DNA of 64,000 bases. It comes from Acidipropionibacterium sp. Lineage in GTDB: Bacteria; Actinomycetota; Actinomycetes; Propionibacteriales; Propionibacteriaceae. The stretch spans positions 1 through 64,000 of the forward strand of contig JALCLH010000008.1 in assembly GCA_022647765.1 (NCBI GenBank). Direction: 5' to 3'. A program made the translations under genes and the position numbers. Shown here in pieces: positions 36,546 to 45,605 of the stretch (the first letter of the stretch is position 1; each line of letters begins with the position of its first letter). The notes beneath the pieces are model-generated. The model saw only the letters and a list, made by a program, of their open reading frames with translations, had not been told where the DNA came from and searched no databases.

Positions 36546-37722
36546 ATGCCCAACCGTCGGGTCACCGTCATCAACCACTACGCATTTCCCCCGGGCTCCG
36601 GCGGCATCACCCGCAATTTCGACATGTTCTCCCGGCTGAAGCACTGGACCCCGCACTTCTACGCGGCCAATATCAACCACACCAGTGGCGAGAGGATGAC
36701 GGTCGACGACCCCCGGTACACCCTGGTGCCGATTCCCGAGTACTCCGGAAACGGCGTCAAGCGGGTGCTCGGCTGGGTGGTCTTCGCGGCCGGGGCCGGG
36801 GCCCGCGCCCTGGTCCGGCCCGGCCGATGTGATCTTCGCCTCCTCCCCGCAGATCCTAGCCCCGGCCGCGGCGATGGTGGTCGCCAAACTGCGCCGCAAG
36901 CCCTTCGTGGTGGAGATCCGCGACCTGTGGCCGGACTCCCTGGTCTCCGGCGGCGCGGTCAAGGAGGGCTCCCTGCTGCACCGGCTCCTGGTCGGCCTGG
37001 AGCGCACGATCTACGCCAATGCCCGCCAGATCGTCGTGGTGCCCACCGGCTGGGAGGACCACTTCACCGAGCTCGGCATCAACATCGACAAGCTCACCGT
37101 CGTCCCCAACGGCGCCGACCTGGCCGAGTACGAGGTGCCCGATTCGAAGGAGGAGCTGCGCGCCGAGTACGGCATCTCCGGGTTCACAGCGGTGTTCTCC
37201 GGCACCCATGCGAACTACGTCGGACTGGACCTCATCGTCGACGCCGCCCAGGCGCTCCCCGACGTCAACTTCCTGCTGGTCGGCGGCGGCGCCCGCAAGC
37301 AGTGGGCGATCGACGAGGTGGCGGCCCGCGGGCTGGCCAATGTGACCTTCCACGACCAGGTCCCCAAGTCGGAGCTGGTGCGGATCCTGCGGGCCTGCGA
37401 TGTCGGCCTGCACACCGTCACCCCGCAGGAGGTCTTCAACAAGGGGATGAGCCCCAACAAGCTGTACGACTACATGGCCGCCGGCCTGGCGGTAGTGAGC
37501 AACGCCAGGGTTCCGCTGCGCGACGTCATCGTCGACGACGAGGTCGGCGCGGTGGTCGAGCCCTTCGACCTGGTGGAGGGCATCTCGCGGGTGCGGGACG
37601 CCGATCGGGCCACCATGGATCGCTGGCACGCCCGCGGACACGAGCTGATGGCCGACCGGTTCAGCCTCCAGGCCAGCGTCACCAAGCTGGAGGCGGTGCT
37701 GGACAAGTCGCTCTACCGGTAG
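36546..37722 (+). CDS. WbuB-like GT4 glycosyltransferase (frameshifted)
   Basis: About 392 residues when repaired. The start at 36546 has AGGAGG directly upstream. N-terminal part: VTVINHYAFPPGSGGITRNF, the acceptor-side loop. After one missing base near 36815 it continues DVIFASSPQILAPAAAMVVA, VVEIRDLWPDSLV and ERTIYANARQIVVVPTGWED. The donor-site region is NKLYDYMAAGLAVVSNARV. The RDLWPDS and IYANA pattern is that of WbuB-type aminosugar transferases. It stands alone between hrpB and mpg, apart from the main polysaccharide locus. Confidence 0.8.
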
Positions 37723-37750
37723 GGCCAAGCGGCCAGCCGACTGTTCCTCG

Positions 37751-38332
37751 TCAGTGCCGTCGTCCGGAGACGGTCGGGTCGGACGGGATGATGAACCGCC
37801 AGGGGGCGTCGGCGTTCTTGGAGATCCCGATCCGGGTGGTGACCGCCCACGGGGTCGGCGTCTCGGCGGGCTCCAGGCTCCACAGTTCCGCGGCCGGCCG
37901 GAGCGGTTGCGAACCCAGGGTGAGGAGAGCCCCGGAGTCGCTCAGCTCGGCGCCCAGGGCCTGCCCGAGATTGCCCGGACCACTGGCCAGGCGACGGGCC
38001 GGCACCCGGAGCCCGCGCCGCTGCTGGGCGATCTCCTTGCCGGCGATCACCTCCCCGCCGCGCAGCAGCACCGCCGAGGCCACCCCATCGGGAGAGCAGA
38101 CCACATTGAGGCAGTGGTGGATGCCGTAGGACAGATAGACGTAGAGGCGGCCCGGCGGCCCGAACATCACCGCCGCCCGGCCGCCGGGGCCGCGGAACGC
38201 ATGGGAGGCGGGGTCCAGCGGCCCCAGATAGGCCTCCACCTCGCTGATCCGCACCGCGACCTCGCCGTGGCGGATCACCGCCCCGAGCAGCATCGGCGCG
38301 ACGTCGGTGGCGGGCAATGAGAGGTCGAGCAC
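37751..38332 (-). CDS. mpg: 3-methyladenine DNA glycosylase (Mpg/AAG family)
   Basis: 193 residues, the normal family length. It removes alkylated purines from DNA. Visible: VAVRISEVEAYLGPLDPASH with the catalytic Glu of EVEAY, FRGPGGRAAVMFGPPGRLYV, the YLSYGIHHCLNVVC wedge region, and RRLASGPGNLGQALG near the C-terminus. Starts at GTG with a TAGCCT exactly six bases upstream, so probably leaderless. Confidence 0.9.
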   Translation of the reverse strand: MLDLSLPATDVAPMLLGAVIRHGEVAVRISEVEAYLGPLDPASHAFRGPGGRAAVMFGPPGRLYVYLSYGIHHCLNVVCSPDGVASAVLLRGGEVIAGKEIAQQRRGLRVPARRLASGPGNLGQALGAELSDSGALLTLGSQPLRPAAELWSLEPAETPTPWAVTTRIGISKNADAPWRFIIPSDPTVSGRRH

Positions 38333-38338
38333 CCGTCG

Positions 38339-38344
38339 AGGCTA
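38339..38344 (-). promoter_or_regulatory. -10 element of a leaderless promoter (mpg)
   Basis: Minus strand TAGCCT, six bases (CGACGG), then GTG at 38332. Confidence 0.5.
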
Positions 38345-38432
38345 TCGCCGGCACGGCGTCCACATATCGTCGGAACCGGCATCGCGGCCGCCCTGGGAAC
38401 GCCAAGATCTTGAGAACACCGCGGCACCGGCC

Positions 38433-38438
38433 CATGAT
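38433..38438 (+). promoter_or_regulatory. Putative -10-like hexamer (thpR)
   Basis: CATGAT, six bases (CGGATC), then ATG at 38445; identical layout to the rhodanese gene. Confidence 0.3.
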
Positions 38439-38444
38439 CGGATC

Positions 38445-39053
38445 ATGGGCAGCCGAATGTACCTGGCACTGGTGCCGCCGACCGAGGTCCTGGAGTCGAT
38501 CGATGAGCTGGTGGAGCGGATGCGCGAGCGGTCCCAGCTCCGCGATCCGCGCAGGCAGGATCCGCGCAGGCTCCGCTGGATCCAGCCGGGAGACGCCCAC
38601 ATCACCCTGGCCTTCATGGCCTCGGTGTCCGACCCCGAAGGGCTGGCCGACGCCCTGACCGCCGACCTCGACACGGTGGTGCCGGTCTCCATCGGCCTGT
38701 CCGGGGCGGGCGCCTTCCCCGACCCGGTGACCGCCAAAGTCCTCTGGCTGGGGGTCAGCGATCCCGCAGACGCGCTGCCGACACTGGCCCGCCGTGTCAG
38801 GTCGGCGGCCCACGGCGCCGGGGCCCAGCCCGAGGGCGGGCCGTTCAGCCCCCATCTCAGCGTGGCGCGCTGCCGTCCGGGCGACGTCACCGGGGAGATC
38901 GACGCCCTGTCGGGATTCAGCGCACCGGCCTGGCGGGCGCGCTCGGCGATCCTCTTCGAGTCCCATGTCGGCAGTCGCGGCGCGCGCCACCAGCCGGTGG
39001 CCGAGATCGTGCTGAACGGGCTCGACCGGTCTCAGTTCCGGTCGCCGAAGTAG
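38445..39053 (+). CDS. thpR: RNA 2',3'-cyclic phosphodiesterase / 2'-5' RNA ligase family
   Basis: 202 residues with the two HxTx-type motifs of the 2H phosphoesterase superfamily: DAHITLAF (about residue 48) and PHLSVARC (about 139). ThpR opens 2',3'-cyclic phosphates of RNA. The second motif has Ser in place of Thr, which is common. Starts at ATG 38445; ATG 38457 is an alternative. Its last bases overlap the convergent small membrane protein gene. Confidence 0.85.
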   Translation: MGSRMYLALVPPTEVLESIDELVERMRERSQLRDPRRQDPRRLRWIQPGDAHITLAFMASVSDPEGLADALTADLDTVVPVSIGLSGAGAFPDPVTAKVLWLGVSDPADALPTLARRVRSAAHGAGAQPEGGPFSPHLSVARCRPGDVTGEIDALSGFSAPAWRARSAILFESHVGSRGARHQPVAEIVLNGLDRSQFRSPK

Positions 39054-39353
39054 TGCGCCGCGGCGGTCGCGGCCGAGGTGACGATCAGCACCGACGGCCA
39101 TGCCGCCGACCTTCTTGGCCAGCGGATGGGACAGCCCGAAGGCGCCCAGATATCCGGCGCTCAGGGCGACGGTGGTGGCCGGCCCCTTGCGCGCCAGCCA
39201 GCTGCGCCCGGCCAGGACGCCGGCGGCCGCCAGCACGACCCCGCCGATCGGGCGGACGCCGGTCGCCCGGGCGATCTGCCAGCCCCCGATCAGCCCGGTG
39301 GCGATCAGCGGAGCGGTGGCGACGGAGTTCGGATCTTTCAGGCAGTTCTTCAT
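39032..39353 (-). CDS. Small conserved-type membrane protein (frameshifted)
   Basis: About 106 residues with three hydrophobic segments: ATAPLIATGLIGGWQIARAT, GGVVLAAAGVLAGRSWLARK and TTVALSAGYLGAFGLSHPLA. After one surplus base near 39098 the natural end reads PSVLIVTSAATAAAHYFGDR, stopping at 39032. Without the repair the frame runs on as an unnatural Arg-rich tail. Resembles small uncharacterised actinobacterial membrane proteins; function unknown. Leaderless-type -10 TAGGCT seven bases before the ATG. Confidence 0.65.
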
Positions 39354-39360
39354 GATCCCC

Positions 39361-39366
39361 AGCCTA
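39361..39366 (-). promoter_or_regulatory. -10 element of a leaderless promoter (small membrane protein)
   Basis: Minus strand TAGGCT, seven bases (GGGGATC), then ATG at 39353. Confidence 0.45.
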
Positions 39367-39398
39367 GGGGGCGCTCTCAGGAGGCCCTGAGGCCGGCG

Positions 39399-40406
39399 TC
39401 ACCAGGCGTCGGCCTCGACGACGACCTTCCCGATCATGTGACCGGACTCGACCAGGGCGGTCGCCTCGCGCAGAGTCTCGGCGTTGATCCCCTTGAGCCG
39501 CTTGGTCATGGTGCTGCGCACCTTGCCGGAGTCGACCAGATCGGCCACCCGGGCCAGAATCCGGCCCTGCTCGGCGATGTCGGAGGTGTGGAACTGGGTG
39601 CGGGTGAACATCGACTCGGCGGTCACCGACAGGGATTTGGCCTTGAGGGCGTTGGTGTCCAGATTGGGCATCGCGTCGATCACCACGAGTTTCCCGAACG
39701 GGGCCATGATCTCGGCGAAATCGGCCTCGCGCCCGGCCGAGAAGGCCGACAGGATTCCCTGGAACCCCTCGACGCCGAGCTCCTGCACCTGCTCGGCGAG
39801 CGGCCGGTGGTGATCGATGGTGGCGTCGGCCCCCAGCTTGCGGCACCATTCGTCGGTCTCGGGACGCGAGGCGGTGGCGATCACCGGGCCGCTGGTGAGG
39901 GTGCGGGCGATCTGAATGGCCATCGAGCCGACCCCGCCGGCCCCGCCGACCATCAGGAAGGCGTCGTCGTCGGCCAGGCCGATGTGCTCCCGAAGTGCCT
40001 CGGAGGCGGTGATCGCGGTCAGCGGCAGCGCGGCGGCGGCCCCGGCCGGCAGGGTTCCGGGACGCAGGGAGGCGACCCGCTGGTCGACCAGGGTGAACTG
40101 GGCGTAGGAGCCCTGACGGGTCCGGTCCCCGGCGAACCACACCTCGTCGCCGATGGCGAACTCCTCCACGGCGTCGCCCACCGCGCGCACCCGCCCCACG
40201 CCGTCGAAGCCCAGCACCAGGGGCTCGGCGGGGGTTCCGGCGCCGGCGCGGATCTTGACGTCGATCGGGTTGACCGAGACCGCCCGCACCTCGACCAGCA
40301 GGTCGTTCTGGCCGGGCTTGGGCACCGGAAGTCTCACATCGACCAGCGAGTGCGGATTCGTGATGGGCAGAGACTCAGTCACAGCGACGGCGGGCATGGT
40401 GGACAT
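39399..40406 (-). CDS. Zinc-type/quinone oxidoreductase-like MDR protein
   Basis: 335 residues of the medium-chain dehydrogenase/reductase family: VRAVSVNPIDVKIRAG, VLGFDGVGRVRAVGD, and the NADPH-binding MVGGAGGVGSMAIQIA near residue 155. The structural and catalytic zinc Cys clusters are absent, so it belongs to the quinone-reductase-like branch despite the common zinc-binding family name. Substrate unknown. Leaderless-type -10 TAGCGT six bases upstream; divergent from trxB. Confidence 0.82.
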   Translation of the reverse strand: MSTMPAVAVTESLPITNPHSLVDVRLPVPKPGQNDLLVEVRAVSVNPIDVKIRAGAGTPAEPLVLGFDGVGRVRAVGDAVEEFAIGDEVWFAGDRTRQGSYAQFTLVDQRVASLRPGTLPAGAAAALPLTAITASEALREHIGLADDDAFLMVGGAGGVGSMAIQIARTLTSGPVIATASRPETDEWCRKLGADATIDHHRPLAEQVQELGVEGFQGILSAFSAGREADFAEIMAPFGKLVVIDAMPNLDTNALKAKSLSVTAESMFTRTQFHTSDIAEQGRILARVADLVDSGKVRSTMTKRLKGINAETLREATALVESGHMIGKVVVEADAW

Positions 40407-40412
40407 GAGTCC

Positions 40413-40418
40413 ACGCTA
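40413..40418 (-). promoter_or_regulatory. -10 element of a leaderless promoter (MDR gene)
   Basis: Minus strand TAGCGT, six bases (GGACTC), then ATG at 40406. Confidence 0.45.
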
Positions 40419-40457
40419 ACCGTTTTCGTGCGCTTTTGGCGCGTTCCGCCGAGGTCG

Positions 40458-40463
40458 TAGTCT
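40458..40463 (+). promoter_or_regulatory. Candidate -10 element for trxB
   Basis: TAGTCT, 30 bases before the trxB start, which has its own RBS (GAAAGGC). Confidence 0.4.
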
Positions 40464-40493
40464 GGGAGACCCGGAACGCTTCGAAAGGCAGAC

Positions 40494-41522
40494 ATGCGAG
40501 ACGTCATCATCATCGGGTCCGGCCCGGCCGGATTCACCGCCGCGATCTACGCCGCCCGGGCCAACCTGGCGCCGCTGCTGATCGCCAGCTCGGTGGAGGT
40601 CGGCGGAGAGCTGATGCAGACCACCGAGGTGGAGAACTTCCCGGGCTTCCCGGAGGGGATCATGGGCCCCGATCTGATGGACCGGATGCAGAAGCAGGCC
40701 GAGAAGTTCGGCACCGAGATCGTCTACGACGACGTCACCGGCCTCGACATCGCCGGGCCGGTGAAGAAGGTCACCACCGGCGAGGGGCAGACCTTCGAGG
40801 CCCGCGCCCTCATCTACGCCACCGGATCGGCCTACCGCAAGCTCGGCTGCGAGCGGGAGACCGAGCTGTCGGGACGCGGCATCTCCTGGTGCGCGACCTG
40901 CGACGGGGCCTTCTTCCGGGACCGCCGGGTCGCGGTGATCGGCGGCGGCGACTCGGCGATCGAGGAGGCCACCTTCCTGTCCAGGTTCGCCTCCCGGGTC
41001 ACCGTGATCCATCGCCGGGACGCCCTGCGCGCCTCCGCGGCGATGATCGAGCGGGCCCAGGCCGATCCGAAGATCGACTTCCGCTGGAACACCGTCGTCT
41101 CGGGCTTCCTGGGGGATCAGAAGGTGACCGGCGTGACCCTCACCGACACCGTCACCGGAGCTTCTTCCGAGATGCCGATCGACGGCGTCTTCGAGGCGAT
41201 CGGGTCGGATCCGCGCACCCACCTGGTGCACGGCCTGCTCGAGCTCACCGCGGCCGGCACCATCGCGGTCGAGGGCCGCAGCTCGCGCACCTCGGTGCCC
41301 GGTGTCTTCGCCGCCGGGGACGTGGTCGACGCCACCTACCGGCAGGCGGCCACCGCGGCCGGCTCCGGGGTGGTCGCGGCACTGGACGCCCAGGCCTACC
41401 TGGCCGAGCTGGATGACGCCGCCAACGCCCAGATCGGGCAGGCTGACGGGAACACCGCGACCGGGAACACTCAGCCGGTCTCTGATGTTGTCGCAGGGGA
41501 CAAGGCTGCGACTCCTGCCTGA
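40494..41522 (+). CDS. trxB: Thioredoxin reductase
   Basis: 342 residues. FAD-binding DVIIIGSGPAGFTAAIYAAR at the N-terminus, redox-active CATC (Cys133 and Cys136), NADPH-binding AVIGGGDSAIEEA followed by HRRD, and the C-terminal GVFAAGDVVD. Reduces TrxA with NADPH. The last ~30 residues are a low-complexity acidic/Ala extension beyond the usual end. trxA follows after 56 bases. Confidence 0.95.
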   Translation: MRDVIIIGSGPAGFTAAIYAARANLAPLLIASSVEVGGELMQTTEVENFPGFPEGIMGPDLMDRMQKQAEKFGTEIVYDDVTGLDIAGPVKKVTTGEGQTFEARALIYATGSAYRKLGCERETELSGRGISWCATCDGAFFRDRRVAVIGGGDSAIEEATFLSRFASRVTVIHRRDALRASAAMIERAQADPKIDFRWNTVVSGFLGDQKVTGVTLTDTVTGASSEMPIDGVFEAIGSDPRTHLVHGLLELTAAGTIAVEGRSSRTSVPGVFAAGDVVDATYRQAATAAGSGVVAALDAQAYLAELDDAANAQIGQADGNTATGNTQPVSDVVAGDKAATPA

Positions 41523-41578
41523 CGGCCCCGCTCGCGGGCCGGCAGCACCACCAGCCATCAGCACACTCAGGAGGTCAT

Positions 41579-41896
41579 ATGTCCATCCAGGTCACCGACG
41601 CCAGCTTCCAGGCTGACGTTCTCGACTCCGACAAGCCGGTTCTGGTCGATTTCTGGGCCAGCTGGTGCGGACCGTGCCGTCAGGTAGGCCCGATCCTCGA
41701 GCGGATCGCCGACGAGCACTCCGACTCGATCACCCTCGCCAAGGTCGACGTCGACGCCAACCCGGCCACCGCCCAGCAGTACGGCATCACCTCGATCCCG
41801 GCGATGTTCGTGTTCAAGGGCGGCGAGGTCGTCAAGAGCTTCGTCGGCGCGCAGCCGAAGCCGGCCCTCGAGAGGGCTCTGGCCGAATACCTCTGA
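41579..41896 (+). CDS. trxA: Thioredoxin
   Basis: 105 residues, full family length, with active site WCGPC (Cys30, Cys33), VLVDFWAS before it and the cis-Pro in ITSIPAMFVFKGG. Reduced by TrxB encoded just upstream. AGGAGGTC lies before the ATG. A perfect hairpin terminator follows. Confidence 0.96.
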   Translation: MSIQVTDASFQADVLDSDKPVLVDFWASWCGPCRQVGPILERIADEHSDSITLAKVDVDANPATAQQYGITSIPAMFVFKGGEVVKSFVGAQPKPALERALAEYL

Positions 41897-41946
41897 TCCT
41901 TCTGATCCCGGGCTCTCGCTCACAGCCGCCTCACCGCGGTTTCACA

Positions 41947-41974
41947 GGCCCCCGTCCCCAGGGACGGGGGCCTG
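41947..41974 (+). terminator. Terminator hairpin after trxA
   Basis: Perfect 12-base arms AGGCCCCCGTCC / GGACGGGGGCCT with a CCAG loop, 50 bases past the stop. Confidence 0.75.
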
Positions 41975-41991
41975 GTGCGTTTGGACGGGTC

Positions 41992-42076
41992 GATGGTCCC
42001 GATCACTCCCGACAGGGTGTGTTCTGGCACCGCGAGCGCAGATTCACGGCCTATCGGGAGTGATCGGGACCATCGG
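41992..42076. repeat. Family-B palindromic repeat, copy 2
   Basis: Perfect 22-base arms (41992-42013 and 42055-42076; core GGTCCCGATCACTCCCGA) around a 41-base loop. It lies between the convergent trxA and nhaA genes. Confidence 0.78.
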
Positions 42077-42125
42077 GCCACGGGAAAACCCATCGGCGCA
42101 ACCCCCGAGATTCCCTGAGGCCGGA

Positions 42126-43958
42126 TCAGAGCACGGTCCGCGCCTGGGTGATCAGCGCCATCGAGTGCAGCGGCCCCTCGACTCGGGCGTCGTTGAGATA
42201 GATGAGGGTCCGCTCGTGGATCTCGGCGCTCTCCAGGTCGAGATTGTCGTTCTCCACCCGCTCCCAGTCGTCCTGGTGGCTGATCCGGGTGGTGAAGCGC
42301 TCCACATCCAGCCCGATCCGCCCGGCGATGGTCCGGACGCAGTCGTTGTCGAGCTGATCCGGGGATCCGGCGAGGGCGTCGTGCATCTCCCAGAACTTCC
42401 CCTGCTCGCCGGCCGCCTCCAGCGCCAGGGCCCCGGTCACCCCGGCGTCGTCGGTGGCGTGGTGGCGGAAGACGATCCGCAGCCGGTCCCCGAGGGCGGC
42501 CCGGGTCTGCCTCAGCGCGACCGCGGTGCGACGCCGGTAGTCGTAATTCATCGGGGTGTAGACCACCAGGGTGACCGGCGCGTCCACCGGTCCCCGGATG
42601 TGATCCTCCTCGGGGTCGACGGGCCGCTCCAGGCGCTGGCCGACCGGCGGCGGCAGGGGAGTGAACCGGCGGCTCAACCGGAAGATCAGCCAGGACAGTC
42701 CCAGGGCCAGCAGGGAGGCGGCGATGACGCCGACCCGAGCCTGATCGGCGGCCACCGGATCGTCGATCGCCATCCCCACCACCAGCAGCGAGATGGTGAA
42801 CCCCATTCCGGCCAGAGCGCCCACTCCGGCGAATCTCGGGCCGTCCAGACCGGGCAGCCGGGATCCCGGCGACAGCTTGAGCACCAGCATCGAGGCGCCG
42901 GCGATGCCGACCGTCTTGCCGACCACCAGGCCGGCGATGATGCCCCAGGTGAGCGAGGAGGTGAAGGCCATCGCCAGGGTGTTCCCGGTGAGCTTCACCC
43001 CCACATTGGCCAGCGCGAACAGCGGCACGACCAGGTAGTTCACATAGGGGGCGATGGCCGTCGAGAGGCGCTGGTTCATCGGCACCGAGAAGGTGACCGC
43101 CTCGCGGGCCCGCTGGGCCATGTCGGGCTGGGGGGCCTGACGGAACAGGTCGAAGACATGGGAGGCGAGCTGCAGGTCCTTGCGGCGCGGCGGGTAGACC
43201 GGCATCAGCAGGGCGATGAGCACCCCGGCCAGGGTGGCGTGCACCCCGGAGGCGAAGAAGCAGGCCCAGGTGTAGACGCCGAGCACCAGATAGGGCCCGA
43301 CCCGCCACACGTTGAGCCGCTCCAGCCCCCAGACGCCGAGCAGCCCGAGCCCGGCCAGCAGCAGGGCGGTGAGATTGAGATCTGTGGTGTAGAAGACCGC
43401 GATCACGGTCAGCGCCGCGATGTCGTCGACCACCGCCAGGGCCAGCAGGAAGGTCCGCAGGCGCGGGGCGTTGCGGGGAGCGACGACGGCGAGCATGCCG
43501 ACCGCGAAGGCGGTGTCGGTGGAGATCACGGTTCCCCAGGCGGCGGCATGATCCGACTGCCCGGCGATCAGCAGGAACAGTGCGGCCGGGACGACCAGCC
43601 CGCCCAGGGCCGCGACCACCGGGAGCAGGGCGCGGCGTTTGGATCTCAGCTCCCCCAGGGTGAGGTCGTGGCGGACGTCCAGCCCGACCATGAAGAAGAA
43701 CAGCGCCATCACCGCTTCGTCGACCCACTCGTAGATGCTGAGCTCGAAGTCGGTGCCGCCGAGGATGAACCCGAAGTGGAGGTGCCAGAAGGCCTCGTAG
43801 CTGTGGCCGATATTCGCCCACACCAGGGCTGCGACGGTGGCCGCGGTCAGTGCGATGGCGGCGTAGGAGTCGTTGCCGAGCAGGCCGCGGATCTTCATGG
43901 ACCGGCGCAGTGGCTGGGTGTGCTGGGGCGACAGCTGATAGTCCGGGTGATTCTCCAT
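42126..43958 (-). CDS. nhaA: Na+/H+ antiporter NhaA with C-terminal DsbA-like domain
   Basis: 610 residues. Residues 1 to about 400 are an NhaA antiporter with the ion-binding ALAVVDDIAALTVIA (paired Asp). From about residue 415 comes a thioredoxin/DsbA-like domain (RGPVDAPVTLVVYTPMNYDY, FRHHATDD, FWEMHDALAGSPDQLD, GPLHSMALI). NhaA-DsbA fusions are known in actinobacteria. The CxxC active site expected after the first strand is absent here (TPMNYDYRRR instead), so this domain is unlikely to be an oxidoreductase. RBS GAGGGGAG precedes the ATG. Confidence 0.9.
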   Translation of the reverse strand: MENHPDYQLSPQHTQPLRRSMKIRGLLGNDSYAAIALTAATVAALVWANIGHSYEAFWHLHFGFILGGTDFELSIYEWVDEAVMALFFFMVGLDVRHDLTLGELRSKRRALLPVVAALGGLVVPAALFLLIAGQSDHAAAWGTVISTDTAFAVGMLAVVAPRNAPRLRTFLLALAVVDDIAALTVIAVFYTTDLNLTALLLAGLGLLGVWGLERLNVWRVGPYLVLGVYTWACFFASGVHATLAGVLIALLMPVYPPRRKDLQLASHVFDLFRQAPQPDMAQRAREAVTFSVPMNQRLSTAIAPYVNYLVVPLFALANVGVKLTGNTLAMAFTSSLTWGIIAGLVVGKTVGIAGASMLVLKLSPGSRLPGLDGPRFAGVGALAGMGFTISLLVVGMAIDDPVAADQARVGVIAASLLALGLSWLIFRLSRRFTPLPPPVGQRLERPVDPEEDHIRGPVDAPVTLVVYTPMNYDYRRRTAVALRQTRAALGDRLRIVFRHHATDDAGVTGALALEAAGEQGKFWEMHDALAGSPDQLDNDCVRTIAGRIGLDVERFTTRISHQDDWERVENDNLDLESAEIHERTLIYLNDARVEGPLHSMALITQARTVL

Positions 43959-44041
43959 GGCTCCCCTCGCGTCGGACCTGGGCGGGATGCTGATGACTCA
44001 AACCTACGGGAGCCACAAGTGCGGATCCCGATCCGACGGCG

Positions 44042-45466
44042 TCACTTCTGCATGTCGATGAAGCGGGAGTAGTGCCCCTGGAAGACCGTGGAGATGGTGG
44101 CGGTGGGGCCGTTGCGGTGCTTGGCGACGATGAAGTCGGCCTCCCCGACCCGGGTGGTCTCCTTGGAGTAGACGTCCTCGCGGTGCAGCAGGATGACGAT
44201 GTCGGCGTCCTGCTCCAGTGATCCGGACTCGCGCAGATCGCTCATCATCGGCCGCTTGTCGGTGCGCTGCTCAGGACCGCGGTTGAGCTGGGAGAGGGCC
44301 ACCACCGGGATGCCCAGCTCCTTCGCCAGCAGCTTGATCTGCCGGGAGAACTCGGAGACCTCGAGCTGCCGTGACTCCACCCGACGCCCCGAGGTCATCA
44401 GCTGCAGGTAGTCGATGATCACCAGCTTGAGGTCGTGCTGCTCCTTGAGACGCCGCGCCTTGGCCCGGATCTCCATCATGGTGAGGTTCGGGGAGTCGTC
44501 GATGAACAGCGGGGCCGATGAGATCTGGGTGGTCTTGGCGACCAGCTTCTGCCAGTCCTCCTCGTTGAGCTTACCGCCGCGGATCCGGGACAGCTCGACC
44601 CCGGCCTCGGCGGACAGCAGCTTCATGACGATCTCGGAGTGGCCCATCTCCAGGGAGAAGATCGCGGCGGTGAGGCCGTGCTTGATGGACGCCGCCCGGG
44701 CGAAGTCCAGTGCCAGGGTCGACTTTCCGATCGCCGGGCGGGCCGCCACGATGATCATCTGGCCGGGCTGGAAGCCGTTGGTGAGGTCGTCGAGGTCGGC
44801 GAAGCCGGTCGGGATCCCCGACATCGAGTCGCCCCGGGCCTCGATCGCCTCCATCTCGTCGAAGGTGGACTCGAAGAGCTCGGACAGCGGGCGGTAGTCC
44901 TCATTGGTCTTGCCCTCGGTGACTTCGTAGAGGGTCTGCTGGGCGGCGTCGACGATGTCGGCCACCTCGCCCTGGGCCTGATATCCCATCTGTGAGATTT
45001 TCAGCGAGGCCTCGACGAGACGCCGCAGCACCGCCTTGTCCCGCACGATGGCCGCGTAGTAGGAGGCATTGGCCGCCACCGAGACGCTGGAGAGCAGGTC
45101 GGCGAGGTAGACGTGGCCGCCGACCTGGTCCAGCCGGCCGTGCCGGGACAGCTCGTCGGCGACCGTCACCGGATCTGCCGGCTCGCCGCGGCCGTAGAGA
45201 TCCAGGATGGCGTCGAAGATCATCTCATTGGCGGGGCGGTAGAAGTCCCGGGCCTTGAGGGTCTCGACGGCGTCGGCGATCGCCTCCTTGCTCATCAGCA
45301 TCGCGCCGAGCACACTCTGCTCGGCCTCCAGATCCTGGGGCGGGGTGCGGTCCAGTCCCAGTCCGCCGGGGCCGGGAGCGGAGCCGGGGACGCCGGGGCC
45401 GGGCTGATCGGGCCGGGCCTGGTCCGGCTGGCCGGGGAAGCCGGGGCCTCCGGGGGTTTGGGACAT
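44042..45466 (-). CDS. dnaB: Replicative DNA helicase DnaB
   Basis: 474 residues. A Pro/Gly-rich N-terminal tail is followed by the DnaB N-terminal domain (PPQDLEAEQSVLGAMLMSKE) and the RecA-like motor: Walker A ARPAIGKSTLALDFAR, Walker B KLVIIDYLQLMTSG, and PVVALSQLNRGPEQRTDKRP with the arginine-finger region. Unwinds DNA at the replication fork as a hexamer. Start at 45466 with AGGAGC upstream. No intein is present. The rpsF-ssb-rpsR-rplI genes that often accompany dnaB are not next to it here. Confidence 0.95.
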   Translation of the reverse strand: MSQTPGGPGFPGQPDQARPDQPGPGVPGSAPGPGGLGLDRTPPQDLEAEQSVLGAMLMSKEAIADAVETLKARDFYRPANEMIFDAILDLYGRGEPADPVTVADELSRHGRLDQVGGHVYLADLLSSVSVAANASYYAAIVRDKAVLRRLVEASLKISQMGYQAQGEVADIVDAAQQTLYEVTEGKTNEDYRPLSELFESTFDEMEAIEARGDSMSGIPTGFADLDDLTNGFQPGQMIIVAARPAIGKSTLALDFARAASIKHGLTAAIFSLEMGHSEIVMKLLSAEAGVELSRIRGGKLNEEDWQKLVAKTTQISSAPLFIDDSPNLTMMEIRAKARRLKEQHDLKLVIIDYLQLMTSGRRVESRQLEVSEFSRQIKLLAKELGIPVVALSQLNRGPEQRTDKRPMMSDLRESGSLEQDADIVILLHREDVYSKETTRVGEADFIVAKHRNGPTATISTVFQGHYSRFIDMQK

Positions 45467-45605
45467 CCGAGCTCCTCTCCCCGCGCTCCGGGCCCGAATC
45501 CGGGCTTCACCCGATCCGGGCTGTCCGATCCTGGCTATTCCTGTACAAGCGCCGATCTTCGCACAGTCGGGTCCGGTCGGCATCTCCCGGGGCGGTCTCC
45601 ACCCA

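Noticed and set aside
39399..40406. MDR gene as a true zinc alcohol dehydrogenase.
   Set aside because: The Cys ligands for catalytic and structural zinc are missing.
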